Shown here: positions 16,456 through 25,042 of the stretch, piece after piece
How the letters are laid out: the number at the start of each line of letters is the position of its first letter
How positions within the stretch are numbered: position 1 is the stretch's first letter
NCBI RefSeq assembly: GCF_900094595.1
Contig: NZ_FMAD01000015.1
Coordinates: 83,133-147,132, forward strand
Direction: 5' to 3'
Length of the DNA stretch: 64,000 bases
Source: Cupriavidus alkaliphilus
GTDB taxonomy: Bacteria; Pseudomonadota; Gammaproteobacteria; Burkholderiales; Burkholderiaceae
The notes under the pieces: model-generated
Databases searched by the model: none
Told to the model about the DNA's origin: nothing
The model's input: only the letters and a program-made list of their open reading frames with translations
Program-made: the position numbers and the translations under genes

Positions 16456-16516
16456 CGGAAGCTTCAGGAAGACTCCGGAAGCTCTGTCATGGGGAGCGCC
16501 CCCGCACCCATGACGT
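16425..16516 (-). ncRNA. Candidate minus-strand small RNA, three hairpins
   Basis: Between the isomerase and the tailed HU gene. Read on the minus strand: a TAGAAT -10 (16527-16522), a predicted start near 16516, and stem GTCATGGG/CCCATGAC (16514-16507 with 16493-16486). Then AGCTTC/GAAGCT enclosing GGA/TCC, and finally a 10-bp GC stem CCCGCGGCCG/CGGCCGCGGG followed by TTTTTTATT. The HU gene has its own terminator upstream of this, so the element looks like a separate transcript of about 90 nt. The -35 is poor. No known family recognised. Confidence 0.5.
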
Positions 16517-16591
16517 AGTCGATTCTAGGTGGGCGACATGGCCACCGACTTGACCTGGATTAAACGCTGCCGGATTGGTGCCGGCGGCCAT

Positions 16592-16620
16592 AAAAAAGGA
16601 GCCGGCAAGCGGCTCCTTTT
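16592..16620 (-). terminator. Terminator of the tailed HU gene
   Basis: AAAAGGAGCCG (16594-16604) and CGGCTCCTTTT (16610-16620), five-base loop, with six T on the minus strand; four T follow on the plus strand, so it can act in both directions. Confidence 0.8.
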
Positions 16621-16642
16621 CTTTCTGGACAACTGGCGCAGG

Positions 16643-17101
16643 TCAGGCTGCGGCGTCCTTCAGCTTCTTCAGCGGACGGACCTTGACCTTGACGCTGGCC
16701 GGCTTGGCCGGGAACCAACGCTCTTCACCGGTGAACGGGTCCTTGCCGAAGCGCTTCTTCTTGGCCGGCACTTGCTGCGCCGTGACCTTCAGCAGGCCGG
16801 GCAGCGTGAACTCGCCCGCGCCCTTCTTGTTCAGCGCGCTGACGATGGTGTTTTCCAGGTGGGCCAGCACCGTCTTCACGGTCTTGGCTTCCAGTTCCGT
16901 CTGGGCTACCAGGTGAGCGACCAGGCTCGACTTGTTGAAGGTGTCCTTCAGCGGGCGCGCAACGGGCGCAGCGGCGGGAGCAGCCTTCTTGGCCGGCGTG
17001 GCCTTCTTGGCGGCAGCCTTCACGGGTGCCTTGGTTGCCGCAGCCTTCTTGGCGGCGGGCTTGGTTGCAGTCTTCGCGGTCGGTTTCGCTTTGGTCGCCA
17101 T
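16643..17101 (-). CDS. HU-family nucleoid protein with histone H1-like N-terminal tail
   Basis: 152 residues. Residues 1-47 are almost only Lys, Ala, Thr and Pro with AAKKA-type repeats, like the C-terminal tail of histone H1. Residues about 50-140 form an HU/IHF domain (NKSSLVAHLVAQTELEAKTVKTVL...GEFTLPGLLKVTAQ), followed by a basic RFGKDPFTGEERWFPAKPASVKVKVRPLKKLK end. It should bind and compact DNA through both parts. A sigma-70 promoter is seen about 90 bases upstream and a terminator downstream, so it is monocistronic. Confidence 0.9.
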   Translation of the reverse strand: MATKAKPTAKTATKPAAKKAAATKAPVKAAAKKATPAKKAAPAAAPVARPLKDTFNKSSLVAHLVAQTELEAKTVKTVLAHLENTIVSALNKKGAGEFTLPGLLKVTAQQVPAKKKRFGKDPFTGEERWFPAKPASVKVKVRPLKKLKDAAA

Positions 17102-17191
17102 ATCGATATTCGTAAGTTGAACAGATGGATGCCGGCAGGTGTTATGCATTGCTGCTGAGCGTTGCGCAATCGCCTGATCGACGCCCACTGA

Positions 17192-17218
17192 ATCATAGCG
17201 GAAAGTGCCGTAAGTCAA
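17192..17218 (-). promoter_or_regulatory. Promoter of the tailed HU gene
   Basis: On the minus strand TTGACT (17218-17213) and TATGAT (17197-17192), spacer 15 bases, which is short, but both hexamers are close to consensus. The leader would be about 85 bases. Confidence 0.55.
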
Positions 17219-17242
17219 GGGGTTTTCATGCATGCGACACGC

Positions 17243-17268
17243 AAAACCCGGTGAAAACCCCGGGTTTT
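17243..17268. repeat. Hairpin in the 347-base gap before the PepSY gene
   Basis: AAAACCCGG (17243-17251) and CCGGGTTTT (17260-17268) are perfect inverted repeats with A-runs and T-runs outside, so it could end transcripts from either side. The rest of 17102-17448 holds the HU promoter and GC-rich spacer with no gene I can support. Confidence 0.4.
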
Positions 17269-17448
17269 GTCGCGGCTTTGCCTCAGTGCAAGCGCGAAAA
17301 CGGCCTACGTCCCCCCGTTTTGGCGTGCGCGGCCGCAGCGCCAAGTCCCGCGCGCAACGCTGCGCGCGCCTCCGCACGCTACCGTTCGCGCTCGCGCGGA
17401 GCGTTCCGTTCAGCCCGCATTCAGCTGTTTTGATGCAAACTCCGAGCC

Positions 17449-17799
17449 ATGACCCCTTGTTTCCAGGCCCTTCTGCGCCCGCGCGCGCTGGTGGCCGCCG
17501 CGCTGCTGGCACTGGCGGCGGTCCCCGCCGCGCACGCCGACAAGGATGCCGATCGCGCGCGCGCCGCGGTGCAGTCCGGTGAAATCCTGCCGTTGTCGCG
17601 CATCCTCGAGACCGTCTCGCGCCAGTACGCCGGCGACGTCATCGGCGTCGAACTCGATCACGACGACGGCATCTGGCAGTACGAGGTCAAGCTGCTGCTG
17701 CCCGGCGGCTCGGTGGCCAAGCTCGAATACGATGCGCGCACCGCCGTCCTGCTCAAGGCCAAGGGGCGGGGGCTGGAAGGCGCGCGCCGCAAACCCTGA
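17449..17799 (+). CDS. PepSY-domain periplasmic protein
   Basis: 116 residues. A signal peptide (RALVAAALLALAAVPAAHA, cleavage near 30) leads to a PepSY domain (about 40-105: ILPLSRILETVSRQYAGDVIGVELDHDDGIWQYEVKLLLPGGSVAKLEYDA). PepSY proteins are extracytoplasmic modulators often beside two-component systems. It is the first gene of an apparent operon with the response regulator (16 bases on) and sensor kinase, which suggests it tunes that sensor. Confidence 0.85.
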   Translation: MTPCFQALLRPRALVAAALLALAAVPAAHADKDADRARAAVQSGEILPLSRILETVSRQYAGDVIGVELDHDDGIWQYEVKLLLPGGSVAKLEYDARTAVLLKAKGRGLEGARRKP

Positions 17800-17815
17800 C
17801 CCGGCAAAGACAACC

Positions 17816-18490
17816 ATGCGCATCCTGCTGGTCGAAGATGAAACCGCCCTTGCCGCGCAGGTCCGTGCAAGCCTGGCCGACGCCGGCTATGCCGTCGACA
17901 CGGCCGCCGATGGCCTGGACGCCTGGCACCTGGGCGCCGAAGAACCTTACGACGCGGTCATCCTTGATCTGGGCCTGCCGCGGCTGGACGGACTCTCGGT
18001 GCTGCGCCGCTGGCGCGCAGCGCAGGTCAGCGCGCCGGTGCTGATCCTGACCGCGCGCGACAGTTGGACCGAGAAGGTCGAAGGCATCGATGCCGGCGCC
18101 GACGACTACCTGGCCAAGCCCTTCCGCATGGAAGAGCTGCTGGCGCGCATCCGGGCGCTGATCCGGCGCGCCCATGGCATGCCCGCGCCGGAACTGCAGT
18201 GCGGCCCGGTGCGGATGAATCCCCGCGCCGGCACGGTCAGCGTGGACGGCGCGCCGGTGGTGCTGACCGCCCATGAATTCCGTGTGCTTGACTACCTGAT
18301 GCACCACCCCGGCGCGATCGTCAGCAAGACCGCGCTGACCGAGCACATCTACGCACAGGACTTCGACCGCGACAGCAATACCATCGAGGTCTTTGTCGGC
18401 CGCCTGCGGCGCAAGCTCGGCGTCGATGTCATCGAAACCGTGCGCGGCCAGGGCTATCGGCTGCGCCCGCCGGCGCAGGCTAGCACCTAG
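17816..18490 (+). CDS. OmpR-family response regulator
   Basis: 224 residues. The receiver has the acidic pocket (EDE at 7-9), phospho-acceptor D51, and K101 in LAKPF. The C-terminal winged helix includes VVLTAHEFRVLDYLMHHPGAIVSK and ETVRGQGYRL. Closest in style to the PhoP/QseB/PmrA group. Its stop is directly followed by the kinase ATG, so the two are co-translated. The signal and regulon are not visible. Confidence 0.92.
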   Translation: MRILLVEDETALAAQVRASLADAGYAVDTAADGLDAWHLGAEEPYDAVILDLGLPRLDGLSVLRRWRAAQVSAPVLILTARDSWTEKVEGIDAGADDYLAKPFRMEELLARIRALIRRAHGMPAPELQCGPVRMNPRAGTVSVDGAPVVLTAHEFRVLDYLMHHPGAIVSKTALTEHIYAQDFDRDSNTIEVFVGRLRRKLGVDVIETVRGQGYRLRPPAQAST

Positions 18491-19849
18491 ATGCCGGTGC
18501 GCCTGCGTCGCTCGCTTGCACTGCGCCTGCTGGCGGTGGCGGCGATCTGGCTCGCCGCGGCGTTGGGGGTCAGCGGCTGGCTGCTGTCGGCCCTGTTCGA
18601 GCGCCACGTCAACCAGACCTATGTGCGCCAGCTCGAGCACCAGCTCGCCAGCCTGGCCGCGGCGCTGGAATGGAACGCCGAGGGCAGGCTGGTCCTCCAC
18701 CGCAGTCCCGCCGATCCCCGCTACGAACTGCCCTATTCCGGCGCCTACTGGCAGGCGCTGGCCCCCGGCGCGCTGCTGCGCTCGCGCTCGCTGTGGGATA
18801 CGGAGATGCCGGCGACGGCGCTGCGCCGTCTGCCCGCTGCCGCGGACGCATCGGATGGAATCGCCGAGGTGCGCTCCGGTCCCAACCAGCAGTCGCTGCT
18901 GGTGGTGTCGCGGCAACTGGTGCTGGCCTCGGCCGATACCCCGGTGGAAATCTCGGTGGCGCTGGACCGCACCGAACTGCGCGCCGCGCGCCGCAGTTTC
19001 AACCAGACGCTGGCGTGGTCACTGACGGCGCTGGGACTGGGGCTGATGCTCGCGGTGGCGGCGCAGGTGCGGTTCGGGCTGGCGCCGCTGGCACGGCTGC
19101 GGCGCGCGCTCGGCACCATGCAGGCGCGGCGCGAGGCGAGCCTGGGCGGCGCCTGGCCCGCCGAGGTCGAACCGCTGGTGACCGAGATCAATGCCCTGCT
19201 GGCACGCAATGCGCAAGCGCTGGAACGCTCGCGCCGCCAGGCCGCCGACCTGGCCCATGCGGTCAAGACCCCGCTGGCGGTGCTGGCTAACGAGGCAGCG
19301 GCGTTGCCCGGCACCGCGGCGCAGGCCGTCTCGGGCCAGGTCGAAGCGATGCGGCGCCAGGTGGACCGCCACCTCGCGCGGGCCCGTGCCGCCGGCGCGG
19401 CCGCGGCCCGCGGCGAGCGCATCGACGCCGCCCCCGCGGTGCGCGAGCTGACCCGCGCGCTGGCGCGGCTGCATCGTGAGCGGGCGCTGGAGCTGACGGT
19501 CCGCGGCGGCGGGCATTTCGCCGGCGACCGCCAGGACCTGGTCGAGATGCTGGGCAACCTGCTCGACAACGCCTGCCAATGGGCGCGCACGCGCGTGCGC
19601 GTCACGCTGCGCGAGGACGCTGGCGTGCTGGAAATCCGGGTCGAGGACGATGGCGCGGGCATGCCGCCCGAGGCGCAGGCGCTGGCGACCGCGCGCTATG
19701 GCCGGCTCGACGAGGCCGCCGCGGGCAGCGGCCTGGGCCTGGCCATCGTCACGGAAATCGCTGCCTTGTATGACGGCAGCCTGGCACTGGCGTCGAGCCA
19801 GCTGGGCGGTCTGGCGGCCCGTTTGCGGCTGCCGGCGGGGCAGCCCTGA
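18491..19849 (+). CDS. Sensor histidine kinase (PhoQ/QseC-like)
   Basis: 452 residues. TM1 about 10-35, a periplasmic sensor of about 140 residues, TM2 about 180-200, and a cytoplasmic kinase. H256 in DLAHAVKTPLAVL is the phosphorylated histidine. The N box is EMLGNLLDNACQWA and the glycine boxes are VEDDGAGMP and GSGLGLAIV. It should phosphorylate the adjacent response regulator. The kinase core is complete; the periplasmic domain is not obviously related to a ligand-defined class. Confidence 0.92.
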   Translation: MPVRLRRSLALRLLAVAAIWLAAALGVSGWLLSALFERHVNQTYVRQLEHQLASLAAALEWNAEGRLVLHRSPADPRYELPYSGAYWQALAPGALLRSRSLWDTEMPATALRRLPAAADASDGIAEVRSGPNQQSLLVVSRQLVLASADTPVEISVALDRTELRAARRSFNQTLAWSLTALGLGLMLAVAAQVRFGLAPLARLRRALGTMQARREASLGGAWPAEVEPLVTEINALLARNAQALERSRRQAADLAHAVKTPLAVLANEAAALPGTAAQAVSGQVEAMRRQVDRHLARARAAGAAAARGERIDAAPAVRELTRALARLHRERALELTVRGGGHFAGDRQDLVEMLGNLLDNACQWARTRVRVTLREDAGVLEIRVEDDGAGMPPEAQALATARYGRLDEAAAGSGLGLAIVTEIAALYDGSLALASSQLGGLAARLRLPAGQP

Positions 19850-20347
19850 TCAGTGCGCGCGGGCGGCCATGGCGTCGCGCGTATCGCGCGCCAGGCCCAG
19901 TGCAAAGGCCGTTTCGGCGACCAGGAACAGCGGGCCGATCAGCAGCCCGACCAGGTCGTCGACGAAGGCGGGCTTGCGCCCCTCGTAATAGTGGCCGATG
20001 AACTGGATCACCCATCCCACCACGAACAGGCCTATGCCGATCGCGAGCCACCAGGCCGTCGGCATCGCAGCGATATGCGCGCCAGCGTAGAGGAACACCG
20101 CGAGGATCAGCGCCATGGCCACGCCGAAGCCCAGCGACAGGCGCAGGTAGAACAGGCACGACAGGATATACAGCAGCATGGCCGGCGTCAGCACGGCGTT
20201 GCCGTCGCCCAGTGCCAGCGCCGGCCGCGCCAGCAGCGTGGTCACGGCCAGCACGATCATCGGGATGCCGATGAAATGGGTGAAGACGTTGCGCGGATCG
20301 CGATGGTAGGCGGCGTAGTTGGCGAGATGTTCGATCAGGGTTTTCAC
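19850..20347 (-). CDS. DUF962/Mpo1-like membrane protein
   Basis: 165 residues, four to five membrane helices. Motifs HRDPRNVFTHFIGIP near the N-terminus and QFIGHYYEGRKPAFVDDLVGLLIGP near residues 115-140 are characteristic of the YGL010w/Mpo1 family. The yeast member is an Fe2+-dependent dioxygenase for fatty-acid alpha-oxidation, and the conserved histidines here fit metal binding. The bacterial role is untested. Its stop lies directly after the kinase stop (convergent, no spacer). Confidence 0.85.
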   Translation of the reverse strand: MKTLIEHLANYAAYHRDPRNVFTHFIGIPMIVLAVTTLLARPALALGDGNAVLTPAMLLYILSCLFYLRLSLGFGVAMALILAVFLYAGAHIAAMPTAWWLAIGIGLFVVGWVIQFIGHYYEGRKPAFVDDLVGLLIGPLFLVAETAFALGLARDTRDAMAARAH

Positions 20348-20465
20348 GGGGGCGTCTCCTGGACTGCGCTATGGTGCGCGCGCGGCGGGCGCGAGGTGGA
20401 TTTATAGTAGTGGGCGCGCACCGGCCGGTCTGTCAGGTTTTTGACATTCCGCCAGGTGCCCGGAC

Positions 20466-21251
20466 ATGGAGAGCGGCATGCGGCTGGCGAGCCCGCCACA
20501 ACCCGCTCTCCTCGCCCCACACGACCCCGAAACGCAGCCCCCAGACCCAATGTCCAGCCAGATGTTGCCATGCAGCGATCCGCTCGCCGCGGTGCGCGCG
20601 GGTGCGTGGTTCAGCCAGTTGACGCCGGCGCTGCGGCAGGCGTTGCTGGACGACGGCAGCCTGCGCCGGCTGGTCGCCGGCGAGACCCTGTTTGCGCGCG
20701 GCGACCGCTTCGATGGCCTGTATTGTGTCGCCAGCGGCACCATGCAGATCCACGCCAGCGGCGAATCCGGCAAGGCTGCGGTGCTGGGCCTGCTCGAACC
20801 CGGCACCTGGTTCGGCGAGATCTGCCTGTTCGACGGCCTGCCGCGCACCCATGACGCGCGTGCCGCCAGCGCCGCCACGCTGTGGCATGTGCCGCGCACC
20901 GCCCTGGCGCAGCGCCTCGCGCAGCAGCCGGCATGGTGGCAGGCGTTCGGGCAACTGCTGGCGGCCAAGACCCGCGAGGCCTTCCACTACGTCGAGGAAG
21001 CGCAGCTGCTGCCGCCGCCGGCACGCGTCGCGCGCCGGCTGGCGGCGATCGCGCATGGCTACGGCAACCTGCCGGACGGCAGTGCCACGCGGCGTGTGCG
21101 CATTGCGCAAGAGCAGCTGGCGCAGATGCTGGGCCTGTCGCGCCAGACCGTAAACCACGCGCTGCGCGAGCTGGAAGCGCACGGCCTGCTGCGCCTTCAA
21201 TATGGCGGCATCGAACTGCTCGACCTGCCCGCGCTGGAAACGCTCAACTGA
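20466..21251 (+). CDS. Crp/Fnr-family transcriptional regulator
   Basis: 261 residues. A cyclic-nucleotide-binding-type beta barrel (about 40-150, GTWFGEICLFDGLPRTHDARA) precedes a winged helix with RVRIAQEQLAQMLGLSRQTVNHALRELEAHGLL (about 215-245). No Fnr-type cysteine cluster is seen, so it is not an iron-sulphur oxygen sensor. Starts at 20466, 20478 (GAGAG five bases before) and 20550 are possible. Divergent from the DUF962 gene; 27 bases before the N-acetyltransferase, likely co-transcribed. Confidence 0.88.
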   Translation: MESGMRLASPPQPALLAPHDPETQPPDPMSSQMLPCSDPLAAVRAGAWFSQLTPALRQALLDDGSLRRLVAGETLFARGDRFDGLYCVASGTMQIHASGESGKAAVLGLLEPGTWFGEICLFDGLPRTHDARAASAATLWHVPRTALAQRLAQQPAWWQAFGQLLAAKTREAFHYVEEAQLLPPPARVARRLAAIAHGYGNLPDGSATRRVRIAQEQLAQMLGLSRQTVNHALRELEAHGLLRLQYGGIELLDLPALETLN

Positions 21252-21278
21252 CCGCACCGTACCGGAGCCCCATACACC

Positions 21279-22145
21279 ATGACTATCCTGGACGCCGCCC
21301 AACTGGACGCCTGGCTGGCGCGCCTCGGCATCGCCGCGCCACCCTCGCCGACGCTGCAGGCGCTGGACGCGGTGCTGGCCGCGCACCTGGCCAGCATTCC
21401 GTTCGAGAACGTCGACCCGCTGCTGCGCCGCCCGGTGCGCATCGACCTCGATGCCGTGTTCGACAAGCTGGTCACGCGCCGGCGCGGCGGCTACTGCTTT
21501 GAACTCAATACGCTGCTCAGCGCCGGGCTGGGTGCGCTGGGCTACGAGGTAACGCCGCTGGCCGCGCGGGTGCGCTGGGGCGTGCCGGACGACGTGCCGA
21601 CCATGACCTCGCACATGCTGCTGCGCGTGGAGGTGGCGCACCGCAGCTATCTGGTCGATGTGGGCTTCGGCGGCCCCACGCCATTCCGTGCGATGCCGCT
21701 GTCCGAACCGGCCGACGATGGCTTTCCCTACCGGCTTGCGCCCTCCCCGGCGCAAGCCGCCGCCAGCGCATTCCACAGCTACGACCTGCAGGCACGCGGC
21801 GATGCGGGCTGTATCCCGGTCTACCGGTTCGACCTGACGCCGCAGCCGCCGATCGATTTCGTTGCGCGCAACTGGTATGTCTCGACGCACCCCGACAGCG
21901 TCTTCCTCCAGCGCCTGATGGCCGCGCGCACCGATGGCGGTACGCGCGTGACGCTGGCCAATGGGGAACTGGCCGAGCGCGCCCCGGACGGCAGCGTGCG
22001 CCGCACGCACCTGCAGCATGCCGACGCCGTGGTTCAGGCCCTGTCGGCGCGCTTCGGCATCGTGCTGGACGACGAGTTGCGCCAGGGCCTGATGGCTGCG
22101 CTGCCTGGCTTGCTGGCGCCTGCGATGGCATCCGCCGGCAGCTGA
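21279..22145 (+). CDS. nat: Arylamine N-acetyltransferase
   Basis: 288 residues, typical bacterial NAT length. The catalytic triad can be placed: C73 in RRGGYCFELN, H112 in MTSHMLL and D127 in LVDVGFGG. It transfers acetyl from acetyl-CoA to arylamines or hydrazines by a ping-pong mechanism in the cytosol. The gene follows the Crp/Fnr regulator closely, which suggests that regulator controls it. Confidence 0.93.
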   Translation: MTILDAAQLDAWLARLGIAAPPSPTLQALDAVLAAHLASIPFENVDPLLRRPVRIDLDAVFDKLVTRRRGGYCFELNTLLSAGLGALGYEVTPLAARVRWGVPDDVPTMTSHMLLRVEVAHRSYLVDVGFGGPTPFRAMPLSEPADDGFPYRLAPSPAQAAASAFHSYDLQARGDAGCIPVYRFDLTPQPPIDFVARNWYVSTHPDSVFLQRLMAARTDGGTRVTLANGELAERAPDGSVRRTHLQHADAVVQALSARFGIVLDDELRQGLMAALPGLLAPAMASAGS

Positions 22146-22382
22146 ATCGCAGCGGCTTCGCCCTGCAGCATCGGCTCCATGCACCGCGCGCATTGCCGGC
22201 AGAAAGATTGCTGATAAGGCCTGTAACCGCCACCCGGCGCTGTGGACGCGGCCATGGCCGCGCCACATAATGTCCCGGCGATGCCGCCTGCGGGCGCGTC
22301 CGCAGGACAACAGCGCGGCACCCCGCCGCCAGCACAAGCCGGCCAGCATCGCTGACGCCGGCGCAGCCATACAGGAGACTCC

Positions 22383-23147
22383 ATGTCATTGTTCGATCTG
22401 ACGGGCAAGGTTGCCATCGTCACGGGCTCTTCGCGCGGCATCGGCCGCGCCATCGCCGAGCAGATGGCCGTACAGGGCGCCAAGGTCGTGATTTCCTCGC
22501 GCAAGGCCGAGGCCTGCCAGGAAGTGGTGGATGCGATCAACGCCCGCCACGGCGCCGGCACCGCGATCGCAGTCGCGGCCAACATCTCTTCGAAGGACGA
22601 CCTGCAGCGCCTGGTCGACGAGACCAACCGCGCCTTCGGCAAGATCGACGTGCTGGTCTGCAATGCCGCGTCCAACCCCTACTACGGGCCGATGAGCGGC
22701 GTGTCGGACGACCAGTTCCGCAAGGTGCTGGACAACAACGTCATCTCCAACCACTGGCTGATCCAGATGGTGGCGCCGCAGATGATCGACCGCAAGGATG
22801 GCTCGATCATCATCGTGTCGTCGATCGGCGGCCTGCGCGGCTCGCCCACCATCGGCGTCTACAACATTTCCAAGGCCGCCGACTTCCAGTTGGCGCGCAA
22901 CCTCGCGGTCGAGTTCGGGCCGCACAATGTGCGCGTGAACTGCATCGCGCCGGGGCTGATCAAGACCGACTTCGCGCGCGCGCTGTGGGAGGATCCCGAG
23001 CGCTACAAGCAGTCCACCCAGGGCGCCCCGCTGCGCCGCATCGGCGAACCCATCGAGATCGCCGGCGCCGCCGTGTTCCTGGCCTCCGCGGCCAGCACCT
23101 TCATGACCGGCCAGGCCATGGTGGTGGACGGCGGCGTGACCATCTGA
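22383..23147 (+). CDS. Short-chain dehydrogenase/reductase
   Basis: 254 residues. Cofactor motif TGSSRGIG at 14-21, NAAS near 94, catalytic Ser in VSSIGG near 147 and Y160-x3-K164 (YNISK). The NAD(P)-binding and active-site residues of a classical SDR are complete. CIAPGLIKTDFARAL and GQAMVVDGGVTI are the usual C-terminal elements. It lies upstream of an acyl-CoA ligase, so a role in fatty-acid or CoA-ester metabolism is plausible. AGGAGA precedes the start. Confidence 0.9.
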   Translation: MSLFDLTGKVAIVTGSSRGIGRAIAEQMAVQGAKVVISSRKAEACQEVVDAINARHGAGTAIAVAANISSKDDLQRLVDETNRAFGKIDVLVCNAASNPYYGPMSGVSDDQFRKVLDNNVISNHWLIQMVAPQMIDRKDGSIIIVSSIGGLRGSPTIGVYNISKAADFQLARNLAVEFGPHNVRVNCIAPGLIKTDFARALWEDPERYKQSTQGAPLRRIGEPIEIAGAAVFLASAASTFMTGQAMVVDGGVTI

Positions 23148-23168
23148 GCCTTTGACGCAAGCGTTGCC

Positions 23169-23199
23169 AGGCGGCCGGCGCTGATTGCGCCGGCCGCCT
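23169..23199 (+). terminator. Perfect 13-bp hairpin after the SDR gene
   Basis: AGGCGGCCGGCGC / GCGCCGGCCGCCT with a TGATT loop. The following T-run is weak; it may be a partial terminator between SDR and ligase. Confidence 0.5.
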
Positions 23200-23244
23200 T
23201 CCTGCATTTCCCTCAACCTGCAGTGCAGTTCCGGGAGGCAGTCC

Positions 23245-24993
23245 ATGTCGAGCAATCCGCAGTCGGCCGGCACCTGGCCGGTCATGTCGCTGGCCGAGGC
23301 TCACGCCCGCCTGACCGCGCCGGGTGCGCCGTTCGAAACCGAGACGCGCGTGATCCGCGGCATCCCCACCACGGTCTGGAAGAACGCGCCGCCCACACTG
23401 CGTGAGCTGCTGCTGGCCACGCGCGCGTTTGCCGAACGCACCTTCGTGGTGTACGAGGACGAGCGCGTCACCTACGATGCGTTCCTGCGCGCCGCCATCG
23501 CCATGGCCCACGCGCTGGTGCGCGACGGCGTGCGCAAGGGCGACCGCGTGGCGCTGGCCATGCGCAACCTGCCCGAATGGCCGGTGGCGTTCTACGGCGC
23601 GCTGCTGACCGGCGCCATCGTGACCCCGCTCAATGCGTGGTGGACCGGCCAGGAGCTGGAATATGGCCTCGCCGATTCCGGCAGCCGCATCGCCATCGTC
23701 GATGCGGAGCGGCTCGACCGCATCCTCGAACACCTGCCCGGCTGCCCGGCGCTGGAACGTATCTACGTCTCGCGCGCTGGCACCGCACCGGCCGACCCGC
23801 GCGTGACGGCGCTGGAAAGCGTGATCGGCCCTTCGGCGAACTGGGCGGCGCTGCCGGAGCAGGCGCCGCCTGCGGTCGACATCGACCCCGACGACGACGC
23901 CACCATCTTCTACACCTCCGGCACCACCGGCAAGCCCAAGGGCGCGCTCGGCACGCACCGCAACTCCACCTCGGTGGCGGTGGCCGGCGGCTTCAGTCCG
24001 CTGCGCAACCTGCTGCGCCGCGGCGAGCCGATCCCTGCGCCGGATCCGGCCGCGCCGCAGAAATCGATGCTGCTGGCGGTGCCGTTCTTCCACGTCACCG
24101 GCTGCATGGCGGTGCTCAACGGCGCCATCGCCACCGGCGGCAAGATCGTGCTGCTGCACCGCTGGGATGCGCTGCGCGGCATGGAGCTGATCGAACGCGA
24201 GCGCTGCTCCGCGGCCGGCGGCGTGCCGACCATCGCGTGGCAGATCCTCGAGCATCCCGAGCGCGCCCGCTTCGACCTCTCGTCGCTCGAGAACATCAAC
24301 TACGGCGGCGCGCCGGCCTCGCCCGAGCTGGTGCGGCGCATTCGCGAAGTCTTCCCCATGGCCGCGCCGGGCATAGGCTGGGGCATGACCGAAACCTCCT
24401 CCACCTTCACCAGCCACAGCGCCGAAGAGTACGTGATGCGCCCGGACAGCAGCGGCCCGGCGCTGCCGATCGGCGAGATGAAAGTAGTCGATGGCCGCGG
24501 GCAGGCGCTGCCGCCGGGAGAAACCGGCGAACTGATGGCGCGCGGCGCCAATGTCGTGCGCGGCTACTGGAACAAGCCCGAGGCCACCGCCCAGACCTTT
24601 GTCGATGGCTGGCTGCGCACCGGCGACATTGCCCGACTGGATAACGAGGGCTACGTCTACATCGTCGACCGGATGAAGGACATGCTGATCCGCGGCGGCG
24701 AGAACATTTACTGCATCGAAGTGGAAAGCGCGCTGTACGAGCATCCCGCGGTCATGGACGCCTCGGTGGTAGGGCTGCCGCACCGGACCCTGGGCGAGGA
24801 GCCGGCCGCCGTGGTCAGCCTGAAGCCGGGCATGCACGCGAGCGAAGCCGAGCTGCAGGATTTCGTGCGCGAGCGACTGGCAGCATTCAAGGTGCCGGTG
24901 CGTATCCTGATTTACCACGAGATGCTGCCGCGCAATGCCAATGGCAAGATCATGAAATCGAACCTGCGCAAGCTGTTCGACGCCGCCGCGTAA
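23245..24993 (+). CDS. Class I adenylate-forming acyl-CoA ligase
   Basis: 582 residues. AMP-binding motifs: FYTSGTTGKPKG near 222-233, WGMTETSS near 378, a YIVDRMKDMLIRGGENIYCIEVE hinge region near 470-492 and the catalytic lysine in NANGKIMK near 570. Start ATG has GGGAGG upstream. Related to long-chain fatty-acid or cyclohexanecarboxylate CoA ligases; substrate not readable. It probably forms a unit with the SDR gene 97 bases upstream. Confidence 0.9.
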   Translation: MSSNPQSAGTWPVMSLAEAHARLTAPGAPFETETRVIRGIPTTVWKNAPPTLRELLLATRAFAERTFVVYEDERVTYDAFLRAAIAMAHALVRDGVRKGDRVALAMRNLPEWPVAFYGALLTGAIVTPLNAWWTGQELEYGLADSGSRIAIVDAERLDRILEHLPGCPALERIYVSRAGTAPADPRVTALESVIGPSANWAALPEQAPPAVDIDPDDDATIFYTSGTTGKPKGALGTHRNSTSVAVAGGFSPLRNLLRRGEPIPAPDPAAPQKSMLLAVPFFHVTGCMAVLNGAIATGGKIVLLHRWDALRGMELIERERCSAAGGVPTIAWQILEHPERARFDLSSLENINYGGAPASPELVRRIREVFPMAAPGIGWGMTETSSTFTSHSAEEYVMRPDSSGPALPIGEMKVVDGRGQALPPGETGELMARGANVVRGYWNKPEATAQTFVDGWLRTGDIARLDNEGYVYIVDRMKDMLIRGGENIYCIEVESALYEHPAVMDASVVGLPHRTLGEEPAAVVSLKPGMHASEAELQDFVRERLAAFKVPVRILIYHEMLPRNANGKIMKSNLRKLFDAAA

Positions 24994-25042
24994 GCCAGTG
25001 CGGCGCGACCGCCTCGATCCGATCCCTCACCAGGAAAACAAA

